Shown here piece after piece: positions 1 through 8,638 of a stretch of 64,000 bases of DNA. Made by a program: the position numbers and the translations under genes. The stretch's first letter is position 1. The number at the start of each line of letters is the position of its first letter. The stretch comes from Rheinheimera mesophila (GTDB taxonomy: Bacteria > Pseudomonadota > Gammaproteobacteria > Enterobacterales > Alteromonadaceae). The notes below the pieces were generated by a model. That model worked only from the letters and a program-made list of their open reading frames with translations. It was not told the DNA's origin and did no database searches. The stretch spans positions 201,487 to 265,486 of the forward strand of contig NZ_LAVS01000086.1 of NCBI RefSeq assembly GCF_000986865.1. The letters run 5' to 3'.

Positions 1-22
1 GAAAAGTTTATTCACTATTCAG

Positions 23-40
23 GACGCGGTGGGCGTCTTT
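23..40 (+). promoter_or_regulatory. Short hairpin before the btuB ribosome binding site
   Basis: A 5-bp stem (GACGC at 23-27, GCGTC at 33-37, loop GGTGG) is followed by TTT and then by the GGGAG ribosome binding site at 41-45. btuB genes are commonly controlled by a cobalamin riboswitch, and this could be the tail of its expression platform, with the aptamer lying before the window. That reading is inference; only the hairpin is visible. Confidence 0.35.
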
Positions 41-50
41 GGGAGACATC

Positions 51-1868
51 ATGTTTAAAAAATCTTTGCTGGCGACAGTAGTCGCTGGCCTGCCTGCTTT
101 TGCACTGACTGTCCAGGCTGATGACAGCTCAGACGATCCACTGGAACATATCAGCGTGTACGCCACCCGTCAGCCTGCGCCTGTGCAGCAGATCTTATCC
201 TCAGTCACTGTGCTGGACCGTGAGCAAATTGAACAGGCTCAGGTATCTGATCTACCCGCTTTATTGCGTCAGGTATCTGGTGTACAAATCAGCCGTTCTG
301 GTGGCAAAGGCCAGACCAGCACTGTGTTTTTAAGGGGGGGTGCGGCAGGTCATACGCTGGTACTGGTTGACGGTGTCCGTACTGGCTCTGCCACTTTAGG
401 TTATGCCTCTTTAGCTGAACTTTCTTTGCAACAAATTGAACAAATAGAAGTCATTAAAGGGCCAAAAGCCGCTTTATACGGCTCGGATGCATTAGCTGGT
501 GTGATTGCTATCACTACGCGTAAAGCAGAAAACACCTCAGTGCAGTTAAAAACCGGCCGGTATCAGAGCCATGAAGCCGATATCGCCACCAGCCAGCAGT
601 ATGGCGCTTTGAAGGTACGGACGAATTTAGGCTGGTCTGACTCTGAAGGTTTTGATGTGCGTCCGGGCACACAAGCGGACAACGATGGTTTTGATCAACG
701 TTATGGCAAGTTAGGTGCAGAGTACAGCACAGAGTACGGCCTCTGGTCTGCCGATCACCATGTCCTAAGAAGCCGCGGCCAGTATGATTTTGACCCGGCA
801 TGGGGCCCTGGCGCTGATCAGGTGGAAACGAAAACCAGCCAAAGCCGTGTAGGCTGGGCATTGGATGGCGACAAAGCCAGTCAGAAACTGAGTATCTCTG
901 AGAATCAAACAGAAGACTTAAACTGGGGCGAAGATAGCCCTGCCAGTTTGTTTGCAACCAAGCGGCAGGAGCTGGATTATCAATACAGCCGTGCATTGAG
1001 TCGCAGTTTCACGGCATTAACTGGTGTGAACTGGTATCAGGAAGATGTGTCAGACAGTGATGTGGCTTATGAGGTTGATTCCCGCATCAATAAAGCCGTA
1101 TTTGCCGGCGTCAGTTATCAGTCCGGTGTCTGGTTGGCCGATGTCACGGGCCGTCATGACAAACAAAGTCAGTATGGTCATTCCAACACCTATGAACTGG
1201 GTTTAGGTTATCAACTGAGCAACGAGTTATTGCTACGAGCCAGCCGCAGCAGTGCGTTTAAAGCGCCAAGCTTTAACGACCTGTATTATCCATCCGGTGG
1301 CAATAAAGAGTTGACGCCTGAAACCGCAACCTCCAACGAGCTGGGTATAAAGTACCAGGCTGGTGATGTGCAGATTGAAAGCTCAGTGTATCAGCAAAAA
1401 GTGAATAACCTTATCCAGTGGGCTCCGGCGGAGGATGGCAACTGGGTGCCACAAAACGTTGGTGAAGCCGAAATCAAAGGAGCTGAATTCAGTATCAGCC
1501 AGAGCTGGCAACAGCTCCATCAGCAACTGGCTTACAGCTATACGGATGCCAAAGATGAAACCACAAATCAGCCTCTGATCAAACGTTCTAAGCATACAGT
1601 GCATTGGCAGGGGGCTTATCAGTGGCAGGATTGGCGGCTATTTGTCACCTCAGACTACCAGAGTGATTTCCAGACTGGTGATTTTGCCACACCACAACTG
1701 GGTGGATACACCTTATGGGGAGCCGGTGTCAGTTACCAGTTAAGCAGCGAGCTACAAATTGCGGCTAAAGCGGACAACCTGACCAATAAAGATTATCTAT
1801 ACTTGCCAGGTTATGCCACAGCAGGCGCTGAATGGTCTGTACGTTTACACTGGACCCCTGATTTTTAA
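51..1868 (+). CDS. btuB: TonB-dependent vitamin B12 outer-membrane receptor BtuB
   Basis: This is a 605-residue TonB-dependent outer-membrane receptor. It begins with a signal peptide (roughly residues 1-23, ending near VQA). A TonB-box-like stretch (EHISVYATR) follows, then a plug domain with the usual segments (LRGGAAGHTLVLVDGVR, IEVIKGPKAALYGSDALAGVI), then a beta-barrel ending in aromatic WTPDF. BtuB imports cobalamin and cobinamide across the outer membrane using TonB energy. ATG at 51 is preferred over an in-frame TTG at 39, because GGGAG at 41-45 is correctly spaced and the signal peptide then starts properly. The B12 salvage operon a few kilobases downstream supports the substrate; the family alone would allow a siderophore. 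A strong terminator follows. Confidence 0.88.
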   Translation: MFKKSLLATVVAGLPAFALTVQADDSSDDPLEHISVYATRQPAPVQQILSSVTVLDREQIEQAQVSDLPALLRQVSGVQISRSGGKGQTSTVFLRGGAAGHTLVLVDGVRTGSATLGYASLAELSLQQIEQIEVIKGPKAALYGSDALAGVIAITTRKAENTSVQLKTGRYQSHEADIATSQQYGALKVRTNLGWSDSEGFDVRPGTQADNDGFDQRYGKLGAEYSTEYGLWSADHHVLRSRGQYDFDPAWGPGADQVETKTSQSRVGWALDGDKASQKLSISENQTEDLNWGEDSPASLFATKRQELDYQYSRALSRSFTALTGVNWYQEDVSDSDVAYEVDSRINKAVFAGVSYQSGVWLADVTGRHDKQSQYGHSNTYELGLGYQLSNELLLRASRSSAFKAPSFNDLYYPSGGNKELTPETATSNELGIKYQAGDVQIESSVYQQKVNNLIQWAPAEDGNWVPQNVGEAEIKGAEFSISQSWQQLHQQLAYSYTDAKDETTNQPLIKRSKHTVHWQGAYQWQDWRLFVTSDYQSDFQTGDFATPQLGGYTLWGAGVSYQLSSELQIAAKADNLTNKDYLYLPGYATAGAEWSVRLHWTPDF

Positions 1869-1873
1869 TCACC

Positions 1874-1899
1874 AGGGTCGGAGCCTTGGCTCTGACCCT
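1874..1899 (+). terminator. Rho-independent terminator after btuB
   Basis: Inverted repeat AGGGTC.GAGCC (1874-1885) and GGCTC.GACCCT (1888-1899) with a two-base loop and one mismatch, followed by CCCTTTTG. It lies between the convergent btuB and msrA. Confidence 0.75.
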
Positions 1900-1939
1900 C
1901 CCTTTTGTTGCTGATAATTTTACTCTAAGCCGAATTGTT

Positions 1940-2473
1940 TTAAGCCTTTAGCAAACTGGCAAAGGTCTGGCGGAATTTAGCCAACTTAGGCGTGATCAAA
2001 AACTGGCAATAGGGTTGGTTGGTATTCTGTAAATAGTAGCCCTGATGATACGCTTCAGCCGGATAAAAACTACTGGCCGCGGTCACTTCTGTCACTATAG
2101 GTAAATCGAACAATGGCTGCGCCGCTTTAATCAAAGCAACTGCCTGCTGATGCTGTTGCTCTGAATGGTAAAATATCGCAGAGCGATATTGAGTACCTAT
2201 ATCATTGCCCTGACGATTAAGCTGAGTCGGGTCATGTAGAAAAAATACGATCTGCAACAACTGCTCAAAACTGATCTGCTGCGGCTCAAATTCCACCTGC
2301 ACCACTTCCGCATGGCCAGTGGTGCCAGTGCAGACCTGACGGTAGTCCGGATTGCGCGTCTGGCCTCCCATATAACCACTGATTGCGGTGTTGACACCGC
2401 GCAATTGATTGAGCGCCGATTCAATACACCAGAAGCAGCCAGCTCCAAAGGTTGCTATTTCTGTCTGAGCCAC
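1940..2473 (-). CDS. msrA: Peptide-methionine (S)-S-oxide reductase MsrA
   Basis: This 177-residue protein has the MsrA active-site signature GAGCFWCIE, with catalytic Cys13. Also visible are the family motifs YMGGQTRNPDYRQVCTGTTGHAE and the FFLHDPTQLNRQGNDIGTQYRSAIF block. The enzyme reduces the S-epimer of methionine sulfoxide in oxidised proteins and free methionine, using thioredoxin; it is cytoplasmic, as no signal peptide is seen. Length matches the short, single-domain MsrA class, with no MsrB fusion. The gene is monocistronic, converges on btuB and diverges from the renalase-like gene with about 90 bp between the starts. Confidence 0.95.
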   Translation of the reverse strand: MAQTEIATFGAGCFWCIESALNQLRGVNTAISGYMGGQTRNPDYRQVCTGTTGHAEVVQVEFEPQQISFEQLLQIVFFLHDPTQLNRQGNDIGTQYRSAIFYHSEQQHQQAVALIKAAQPLFDLPIVTEVTAASSFYPAEAYHQGYYLQNTNQPYCQFLITPKLAKFRQTFASLLKA

Positions 2474-2565
2474 AGGTTTGTCTCCATCGTTGATCTTAAG
2501 CTTATGATACAGCGTAAGTTCGATATCAGTTCAACACTAAGTGATCGATGTAAAGAAATACAACC

Positions 2566-3567
2566 ATGAAAAAAATAGCAGTGTTAGGGGCCGGCCTTAC
2601 GGGAGCTGCAGCAGCGGCAAGTCTGGTTCGGCAAGGCCATCAGGTCACCGTATTCGACAAAGGTCGTGCCGCAGGTGGCCGTATGAGCAGTAAAAGGACA
2701 GAACAAGGCTACCTGGATATGGGGGCTCAGTATTTTACTGCCCGCAGCGAAGCATTTACACAGCAGGTTAAGCAGTGGCTTGAGGCAGGCCAGGTTGAGT
2801 TATGGCGCTGCAAGACCGCACTTTTATCCGATGATGAAGGAGTGATTTCCCTGACGGCTTCAGAAGATAAACAACAGCGTTTTATCGGGATCCCGTCAAT
2901 GCACAGTCCGGTCACTGCTTTACTACAGGACATACCCCTGATCACCGGCTGTCGTGTCCTGAGGCTGGACTATCAACAACAAGGTTGGACACTGCATAGC
3001 GACACTGGCCAGGACTATAGCGATTTTGACGCTGTATTGCTGACCCTACCGCCAGTGCAGGCGCAGCAGTTGCTGAAGCAAAGTGGTTTGCCTGAACTTT
3101 TTCGCTCTGCATCTGATGTACTGGAGCCCTGTTGGGCTGTGGCTGTGCAAGCCCAGTCTATCCCCTGGGGCGATGCTATTTTCTGTCAGCACCCTCAACT
3201 GAGGTTTATCAGTCATCAACAGCATAAGACCGGCCGCAGTAGCTGTTACATTTTGCATTTTAATGCCGCATTCAGCGCGTTACATCTGGAGCAGTCTGCA
3301 GACTTTTGGTTTGCAAAAGCCACTGACATTTTACAACAGGAACTTGGTGTGCAGGGCGAGATCAGGGCCTTGGTGGCGCACAGATGGCTTTATGCCAGTC
3401 AAAGGGACCAAGTACCCCTGCCGGGATTATTGGCTTTGCCTGAGCGGCCGTTATGGGCTGGTGGTGATTGGAGTTATGGCGGGCGGGTTGAGAATGCTTA
3501 TCTGGCCGGGCTGAGTTTGGCGCAAGCCGTGCTGACCTACGCCGAACAGCAGGAGGGGACAGAGTGA
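2566..3567 (+). CDS. Renalase-like NAD(P)/FAD-dependent oxidoreductase
   Basis: This 333-residue flavoprotein opens with a dinucleotide-binding Rossmann motif (GAGLTG, residues 8-13), then an acidic VFDKGRAAGGRM stretch typical of renalase and amine-oxidase-like FAD proteins. Near the C terminus WAGGDWSYGGRVENAYLAG forms the second FAD-contact motif. Bacterial renalase-type enzymes oxidise isomeric forms of NAD(P)H; the actual substrate here cannot be told. The stop overlaps the GTG start of the following SDR gene (GTGA), so the two are almost certainly co-transcribed. Confidence 0.8.
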   Translation: MKKIAVLGAGLTGAAAAASLVRQGHQVTVFDKGRAAGGRMSSKRTEQGYLDMGAQYFTARSEAFTQQVKQWLEAGQVELWRCKTALLSDDEGVISLTASEDKQQRFIGIPSMHSPVTALLQDIPLITGCRVLRLDYQQQGWTLHSDTGQDYSDFDAVLLTLPPVQAQQLLKQSGLPELFRSASDVLEPCWAVAVQAQSIPWGDAIFCQHPQLRFISHQQHKTGRSSCYILHFNAAFSALHLEQSADFWFAKATDILQQELGVQGEIRALVAHRWLYASQRDQVPLPGLLALPERPLWAGGDWSYGGRVENAYLAGLSLAQAVLTYAEQQEGTE

Positions 3568-4304
3568 GCGCAGTACTGATTATAGGCGCCAGCAGTGCGA
3601 TAGGGCAGGCGCTGGCGATGCATTATCTGCAGCAAGGTTTGCCGGTGATTTGGTTGTCCCGTCACAGCCCAGAGCTCAGAAATCCGCAGCTTCTGGTGAT
3701 CCAGGCGCCTGATCTGGCGCAGACGGCAGACTGGACGTTGCATCAAGGCTTTTTTAGCGCCTTGATCAGCACTTTGCAGCAATACCAGGTCGGATTGGTG
3801 TTCAATTGTATCGGCTGGTTGCATCAGCAGACTGAGCCAAAACTTTCGCCGGAAAAAAGTTTAAGTCAAAGCAGCGCTCTGTTGCTGCGTAAAACTTTGC
3901 AACTGAATCTGGAAGTGCCAGTGATGTATTTGCAGGGGCTCTGGCCTTATTTAACTAAAACTTCAGCGATTCGTTATCTGCAGTTAAGTGCTAAAGTAGG
4001 CAGCATCAGTGACAACCAACTAGGCGGCTGGTACAGCTATCGCAGTGCCAAAGCAGCGCTGAATCAATGGATAAAAACCGCCAGTATTGAACTCAAACGC
4101 AGCAATAAAACAGCCGCCGTGGTCACACTGCACCCTGGTACGACAGACTCCGCTTTGTCTGCGCCTTTTCAGCGTAATTTACCGGAGGGGCAGTTGCAGA
4201 CGCCGGCCCGGACCGCTCAGAATCTGGCACAAGTGGCTCAGCAGCTCCAGGCTGAACACAGTGGTTTATTACTGAACTGGGATGGCAAAGTGCTGAGTTT
4301 TTAG
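3564..4304 (+). CDS. SDR family short-chain dehydrogenase/reductase
   Basis: This 246-residue protein is a classical short-chain dehydrogenase. It has an N-terminal cofactor motif (GASSAIG, residues 8-14), an N-F-N-C-I-G segment at the position of the NNAG motif, a serine in LQLSAKVGS and the catalytic YRSAK (YxxxK) near residue 158. It resembles the C-factor/CsgA-like subfamily often found in gammaproteobacteria. The GTG start overlaps the upstream flavoprotein stop (GTGA), showing translational coupling. Substrate is unknown; both partners are redox enzymes, so they may share a pathway, but that is inference. Confidence 0.85.
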   Translation: MSAVLIIGASSAIGQALAMHYLQQGLPVIWLSRHSPELRNPQLLVIQAPDLAQTADWTLHQGFFSALISTLQQYQVGLVFNCIGWLHQQTEPKLSPEKSLSQSSALLLRKTLQLNLEVPVMYLQGLWPYLTKTSAIRYLQLSAKVGSISDNQLGGWYSYRSAKAALNQWIKTASIELKRSNKTAAVVTLHPGTTDSALSAPFQRNLPEGQLQTPARTAQNLAQVAQQLQAEHSGLLLNWDGKVLSF

Positions 4305-4366
4305 TCCTTGCGCTAAGTCTGAGGCAAAGATAAGCTCAGGCATACAGGTATGAACAAGGAATACAG

Positions 4367-4747
4367 ATGGGACTTTTTAGCGGTTTATTAGGTAATGCAG
4401 GACAAATTGACCTGGCTGATATTGAAACTGAATTCAGCCAGATTTTATTGCCGGACGAGAAGCTGCAACAGGCCTATCAAGTGATACGTGATCTGATTGT
4501 ATTTACTGACCGGCGTTTGATCCTCGTCGATAAACAAGGCTTAACCGGGTCAAAAAAGCAGTTTATGTCCGTGCCTTATCGCTCTATTGTGCGCTTCAGT
4601 GCCGAAACCAAAGGGCACTTTGACCTGGAATCTGACTTACATATCTGGCTGAGTGGCACCGACAGCCCTATCAGCAAAACCTTTAGTAAAGACAGTGCTA
4701 TTTTGGATGTACAAAAGGCTTTGGCTCAGTATTGTTGTCGTTTGTAG
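4367..4747 (+). CDS. Bacterial PH-domain protein (bPH_1 / PF08000-like)
   Basis: This 126-residue soluble protein matches the bacterial pleckstrin-homology pattern: LLPDEKLQQAYQVIRDLIVFTDRRLILVD, then a SVPYRSIVRFSAE strand, an acidic HFDLESDLHIWLSG strand pair and a C-terminal helix. Members of this family are small proteins of mostly unknown function that assemble into rings. A good AAGGA ribosome binding site precedes the ATG. The gene sits alone between the SDR gene and the lipoprotein gene, on the same strand. Confidence 0.8.
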   Translation: MGLFSGLLGNAGQIDLADIETEFSQILLPDEKLQQAYQVIRDLIVFTDRRLILVDKQGLTGSKKQFMSVPYRSIVRFSAETKGHFDLESDLHIWLSGTDSPISKTFSKDSAILDVQKALAQYCCRL

Positions 4748-4861
4748 CAGAACACACAGTCCGGTCATCGATGGCGCGGGTCAAGCAGGCGGCTCAGCAC
4801 TGCTGGCGATAGTGTGCACGCCGCGCCTGCAGCGTCGGCTGCGCCATTGCGGGGAGTTGTT

Positions 4862-5752
4862 GTGAGCCATTCATTCAGACATCACATCTTGTCAGGACTG
4901 TTGGTCCTGTTGCTGCTGTTAACTGGCTGCAGCGTCAGCCAACCAGCACCTGCTGAAGGTCAGTCCATGGTCGCTTTGCCGCCAACATTGCTGGAAACCT
5001 CAGGGTTACACTGTGAGCAGCAGGACTTTATCAGCTTTAATGATTCAGTGGGGAAGCCGGTGTTGTACCGGTTTGACCGGACCGGGGCGGTCAAGCAACA
5101 GCTAGAGTTGTCAGTCAGAAACAGCGATTGGGAGGCGATCACCTCAGATGATAAGTTTTTCTATCTGGCCGATACCGGCAATAATGCAGGCCATAGAACA
5201 ACTCTGTTTATTTATAAAGTACCGCTGAACTGGTCTGGTTTAAAGCAACCTTATCGGCCTGAACGGCTGGAGATACTACTGCCAACGGCTGGAAAACCTG
5301 AGCCGTATCAACATGATTTGGATTTTGAAGCTCTGGTGTATCAGCAAAACACTTTGTGGCTGATCAGTAAAAGCTGGCAAAGCCAAATTCCTGCCCGCTA
5401 TAAACTGGATCCTGAGTTGACACAGCAAAAGCTTGGCGAAGCTATGCCTTTTGTCAGCCCCGGCTTTTTGGTCACAGATGCGGTATTTGAGCAAGGCACA
5501 CAAGAGTGGTGGCTGGTAGGGTACCCGGATCCACGTAAAGCGATTTGGGCTTATTTAAGCAATGCTGGTTTTCAGCCTCAAATCGCCCGTTATGATAACA
5601 AGCTGCAAGTGCTGGAGACGAAAGCGCTACCTACTACAGGTCAGGTAGAAGGAGTGTGTATTGATCAGGATAAACAGATTTGGATCAGTGAAGAGGGCAA
5701 TAAAGCGAATCCTGCGCTGTTGATTCAAACAGCTTTAAGCAGCGGTAAATGA
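4862..5752 (+). CDS. Predicted lipoprotein, beta-propeller-like, function unknown
   Basis: GTG at 4862 is chosen over an in-frame ATG at 4814, because GGGGAG at 4851-4856 is well placed and the product then starts with a compact lipoprotein signal: a hydrophobic LLVLLLLLTGC segment with lipobox Cys near residue 23. The mature part of about 270 residues has repeated strand-turn motifs (DWEAITSDDKFFYLADTGNNAG, LDFEALVYQQNTLWLISKS, QVEGVCIDQDKQIWISEEGN). These resemble propeller proteins that look like esterase-like phytases or SdiA-regulated proteins. I cannot assign a reaction. It is probably membrane-anchored and faces the periplasm. Confidence 0.7.
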   Translation: MSHSFRHHILSGLLVLLLLLTGCSVSQPAPAEGQSMVALPPTLLETSGLHCEQQDFISFNDSVGKPVLYRFDRTGAVKQQLELSVRNSDWEAITSDDKFFYLADTGNNAGHRTTLFIYKVPLNWSGLKQPYRPERLEILLPTAGKPEPYQHDLDFEALVYQQNTLWLISKSWQSQIPARYKLDPELTQQKLGEAMPFVSPGFLVTDAVFEQGTQEWWLVGYPDPRKAIWAYLSNAGFQPQIARYDNKLQVLETKALPTTGQVEGVCIDQDKQIWISEEGNKANPALLIQTALSSGK

Positions 5753-5759
5753 AAAAAAG

Positions 5760-5787
5760 AACTGGCCTTAAAAAGCTAAGGCCAGTT
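5760..5787 (-). terminator. Terminator between convergent genes, mainly minus strand
   Basis: Perfect 11-bp stem (5760-5770 with 5777-5787, loop AAAAGC). Read on the minus strand it is followed by TCTTTTTTTC, a good U-tract for the DUF5610 gene. On the plus strand only GTTT follows, so termination there is weaker. Confidence 0.75.
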
Positions 5788-5856
5788 TAAAAAACCGCTG
5801 GTTTCAAGGCTTAGACGAAACCAGCACGTCAGGAGTCATAACACAGCAGAAGTCAC

Positions 5857-6507
5857 TTACACTTTCACTGAAAACCGCAGTTCGCTGCCGGTATTGGCGG
5901 CAACAGATTCAGATATATCCTGATCTTCTGTGGTTTTATCAGGGTTTAAAATCATTTCACGGAATTTGGCGAAACCATCCTGAATAAGCGAGTAAGTGCT
6001 GTCGATGTCTTCGGCAATTTTGCCATTTAGCACACCTAAACCATCCAGAACACTGCGGGCATCTTCAAAACCTTTGTCGACACCACCGCCCACTAAAGCG
6101 AGGAATTTGTCTAAACGTTCTTCCTCCGGCATATCCGGGTTTTGCTCTGCGTATTTCTGATAAAAAGCAGTGGCGAAACCGACAATACGATCGGCAGTAG
6201 CCTGTGGCGAGGTATCGACACCGCTGTTTTTAATTTTTTCAGCGGCATTGGGGCCAAATTCAGCTTCCAGTTCTTTGTTAATGCCTTCAAGTGCAGTTTT
6301 ATAGAGTAACTTCATCGAGTTATCGTCTTCACCTGCGCTCAGTTTAAGCTGGTTTTCCATAATGGCGGCATTGAGCTTTTGCTTGTTCATACGGGAAGCA
6401 TCGTAACCCGAGAGTTTTTTCTCTTCGGTTTTTTCACTGCTTTCTGCTTTGTTGGCTTGAGCCTGGGCTGAAGCATTTGACGCGCCGACACCGTTTACAG
6501 ATGACAT
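5857..6507 (-). CDS. DUF5610 domain-containing protein
   Basis: This 216-residue protein has a low-complexity Ala/Ser/Lys/Glu-rich head (about residues 1-35), followed by a helical region that fits DUF5610 (LSGYDASRMNKQKLNAAIM, DNSMKLLYKTALEGINKELE, ATADRIVGFATAFYQKYAEQ). No signal peptide or membrane segment is visible, and no function is established. Upstream, an inverted repeat ATACTG-TT-CAGTAT at 6531-6544 sits in the likely promoter region and may be an operator. The gene follows the B12 operon in the same direction, but a gap of about 78 bp and the inverted repeat suggest its own promoter. Confidence 0.75.
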   Translation of the reverse strand: MSSVNGVGASNASAQAQANKAESSEKTEEKKLSGYDASRMNKQKLNAAIMENQLKLSAGEDDNSMKLLYKTALEGINKELEAEFGPNAAEKIKNSGVDTSPQATADRIVGFATAFYQKYAEQNPDMPEEERLDKFLALVGGGVDKGFEDARSVLDGLGVLNGKIAEDIDSTYSLIQDGFAKFREMILNPDKTTEDQDISESVAANTGSELRFSVKV

Positions 6508-6585
6508 ACATACACTCCCTTGGGGGCTGAATACTGTTCAGTATAGTTCTGACTAATCAGCCTATCGGCGTGTGCTTGAATAACT

Positions 6586-7428
6586 TTAGGACTTTTTGGC
6601 AAAAAATTGCCGCGTCTTGTCAATGTCGGCGCAAAGTTGCCGCACTCCCTGCAGCATTCTGCTGGTGGTACGATGCACCAGATCTGAATTAGGTTGGCTA
6701 AATTGTTGGTATTTAACGGCCGGAATGGCTGGCCAGTTGCTCCAGTCGAGCAGAGCACGCGGCTCATTGACTGACACCGGCTGAATAATCAGTTGCGGCT
6801 GACTGGCGATTACATGCTCCAAACTCACCTGAGGGTAATCCCCTATGGCATTGGCAAAAGGGTTGGCGGCACCACAAAGCTCCAGTTGTTGCTGTGGCCA
6901 GGCTTGTTGCGCCACAGTAGACAAAGGTTGTTGCCATAGTTCGTAAAACACTGTGACTTTAGTTTTGCCTGCGTAGTTTTTCTCTAGTTCTTCCAAGCCT
7001 TGTTCCATCAACTGTGCTTGTTGCTCAGCTTCAGCTTCGGCTCCTGTCAGTTGGCCTAACAAACGCAGCTCTTTGGCTATATCGGTCAGTTGCAATGGAT
7101 TCGAATCCACTAGGGTTAAACCTAGCTGGCGTAACTTAGTTAAATCCGCTGGCGGATTACCGTCTGTCCAGGCCAGAACCAAATCCGGTTTTAGCGCCAG
7201 AATTTTTTCGATTTGCAAGTGCGCATAATTGCCAACACGAGGAATGTTTTTCGCAGCCTCAGGGTAATCGGCATGGTCTGTCGTGCCGACAATTCTGTCA
7301 CCAACACCAAGGCTATAGAGCTGCTCAACCAGATGAGGCGAGAGCGCTACAATACGTTGAGCCGGTTTGGCTTGCACAGCCGCTGTAAATAGCGCGCAGC
7401 AGCACAGCACCATGCGTAGCATCTTCAT
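6586..7428 (-). CDS. btuF: Periplasmic cobalamin-binding protein BtuF
   Basis: This 280-residue periplasmic binding protein has a signal peptide (residues 1-20, cleavage after VQA). It has a class III binding-protein fold: RIVALSPHLVEQLYSLGVGDRIVGTTDHADYP at the N lobe and LQIEKILALKPDLVLAW before the long linker helix. The order matches BtuF, which hands vitamin B12 to the BtuCD transporter. It is the last gene of the operon; its ATG overlaps the cobO stop by one base (TAATG). Siderophore- and haem-binding relatives are possible by sequence alone, but the operon fixes the assignment. Confidence 0.9.
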   Translation of the reverse strand: MKMLRMVLCCCALFTAAVQAKPAQRIVALSPHLVEQLYSLGVGDRIVGTTDHADYPEAAKNIPRVGNYAHLQIEKILALKPDLVLAWTDGNPPADLTKLRQLGLTLVDSNPLQLTDIAKELRLLGQLTGAEAEAEQQAQLMEQGLEELEKNYAGKTKVTVFYELWQQPLSTVAQQAWPQQQLELCGAANPFANAIGDYPQVSLEHVIASQPQLIIQPVSVNEPRALLDWSNWPAIPAVKYQQFSQPNSDLVHRTTSRMLQGVRQLCADIDKTRQFFAKKS

Positions 7429-8027
7429 TACCAGTCCACTCCTTTTTGCACTTGTATGCCAGCGTCGAAAGCATGTTTGATTGACTGCACTTCACTGACG
7501 GTATCGGCCATCTCGATTAAAGTGCGATGGGCAGCGCGACCTGTGATCACCACATGCTGAGTAGAGGGCCTGTTATTGAGTGCATTCACCACTCTGTCTA
7601 ATTCTATGTAGTGGTAACTCACCATATAAGTCAGCTCATCCAGCAATACCAGTTGAATACTGTCATCCTGTAAAAACTGTTCGGCCTTAGCCCAAACCAG
7701 TTCTGCGGCGGCAATATCGGCAGCTCTGTCCTGGGTATCCCAGGTAAACCCAGTGTTCATGACCGCAAATTCCACCCCGTGTTGCTGTAATAAATTGCGT
7801 TCACCACAGTCCCATGTGCCTTTAATAAACTGGGCGACAGCGGCTTTTAAACCATGGCCTACTGCCCGGGCTACAGTGCCAAAACCAGCAGTAGATTTAC
7901 CTTTGCCATTGCCGGTGATCACCAGCAATAAAGCTTTGTCGGTGGTGGCGGCGGCGATGCGGCTATCGACCTGTTCTTTCAGTTTTTGCTGGCGCTTTTT
8001 ATGGTTGTGTTGTTTGAGATCGGTCAT
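7428..8027 (-). CDS. cobO: Cob(I)yrinic acid a,c-diamide adenosyltransferase CobO/BtuR
   Basis: This 199-residue protein carries the CobA/CobO/BtuR P-loop (GNGKGKST, residues 39-46) and the family blocks VAQFIKGTWDCGERNLL, LVLLDELTYMVSYHYIE and VITGRAAHRTLIEMADTVSE. It transfers the adenosyl group from ATP to Co(I) corrinoids, which is needed before cobinamide can be phosphorylated. The start is ATG at 8027, where ATGA overlaps the end of cobC. A longer reading frame upstream only runs through cobC. The protein is cytoplasmic. Confidence 0.93.
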   Translation of the reverse strand: MTDLKQHNHKKRQQKLKEQVDSRIAAATTDKALLLVITGNGKGKSTAGFGTVARAVGHGLKAAVAQFIKGTWDCGERNLLQQHGVEFAVMNTGFTWDTQDRAADIAAAELVWAKAEQFLQDDSIQLVLLDELTYMVSYHYIELDRVVNALNNRPSTQHVVITGRAAHRTLIEMADTVSEVQSIKHAFDAGIQVQKGVDW

Positions 8028-8638
8028 GAAAAATCCTGTTGTAAAAATGAGAAGCCCGGTGCGGCAATACAATGGATTTGCCACGGACTTTGTGCGTTGT
8101 AACGGCTGATCCGGCTGACACTGCCATAGCCAATGGATAAGTGTTGTAGCCAATGGCTTTGTCTCAGATCGATATGAAGTAAGTGAGCCAACAGCAGACG
8201 GATCACACCACCATGCAGCAGCCATAATGCCTGACCATTCTGATACCGACTCTGTCGTGTAAAGGCCTGTAACAGCCGCTGCTGAAAATCAGTTAAAGAT
8301 TCACCCTCAGGTGGGGTGACTGCAAAAGGCTGCTGCCAGAAGTCTTGTTGTAGCGGCCACTCTGGGCTTTGCTCATCAAAAGCCACACCGTCCCAACGGC
8401 CAAAATTCATTTCTTTAAAATCCGGCTCAAGCACAAGTTGCAGCCCCAGACGTTTTGCCTGAGTTTCGGCACTGTGGCGACAGCGTTGTAATGGTGAGCT
8501 CAGCACCTGCTGATAAGCTTGTTTGTTTAACCACTCAAGGCAGGCCGGGGCAGATTGACGTAGCGCTACGTCTGTCCAACCGTATAAAGCCGCAGGACCA
8601 GCGACAGGACCGTGACGGACTAAATCAATCTGCTGCAT
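8024..8638 (-). CDS. cobC: Histidine phosphatase, alpha-ribazole phosphatase CobC
   Basis: This 204-residue member of the histidine phosphatase superfamily has the catalytic LVRHG motif (His9), a PLQRCRHSAETQA block with the second conserved arginine, the MNFGRWDG motif with the general acid region, and LLHGGVIR with the second catalytic histidine. In B12 operons this enzyme removes the phosphate from alpha-ribazole phosphate or adenosylcobalamin phosphate. The start overlaps the end of cobU by 14 bp, and the end overlaps the cobO start. Confidence 0.85.
   Translation of the reverse strand: MQQIDLVRHGPVAGPAALYGWTDVALRQSAPACLEWLNKQAYQQVLSSPLQRCRHSAETQAKRLGLQLVLEPDFKEMNFGRWDGVAFDEQSPEWPLQQDFWQQPFAVTPPEGESLTDFQQRLLQAFTRQSRYQNGQALWLLHGGVIRLLLAHLLHIDLRQSHWLQHLSIGYGSVSRISRYNAQSPWQIHCIAAPGFSFLQQDFS

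Noticed and set aside
39-50. TTG at 39 as the btuB start
   Set aside because: It would place the ribosome binding site GGGAG inside the coding sequence and add residues ahead of a normal signal peptide.
514-996. Minus-strand open frame of about 160 codons inside btuB
   Set aside because: It is a shadow of btuB, with composition unlike a real protein and no ribosome binding site.
8028-8225. Longer cobO start at 8225
   Set aside because: The extension lies inside cobC in another frame; ATG at 8027 gives the family start and an ATGA overlap.
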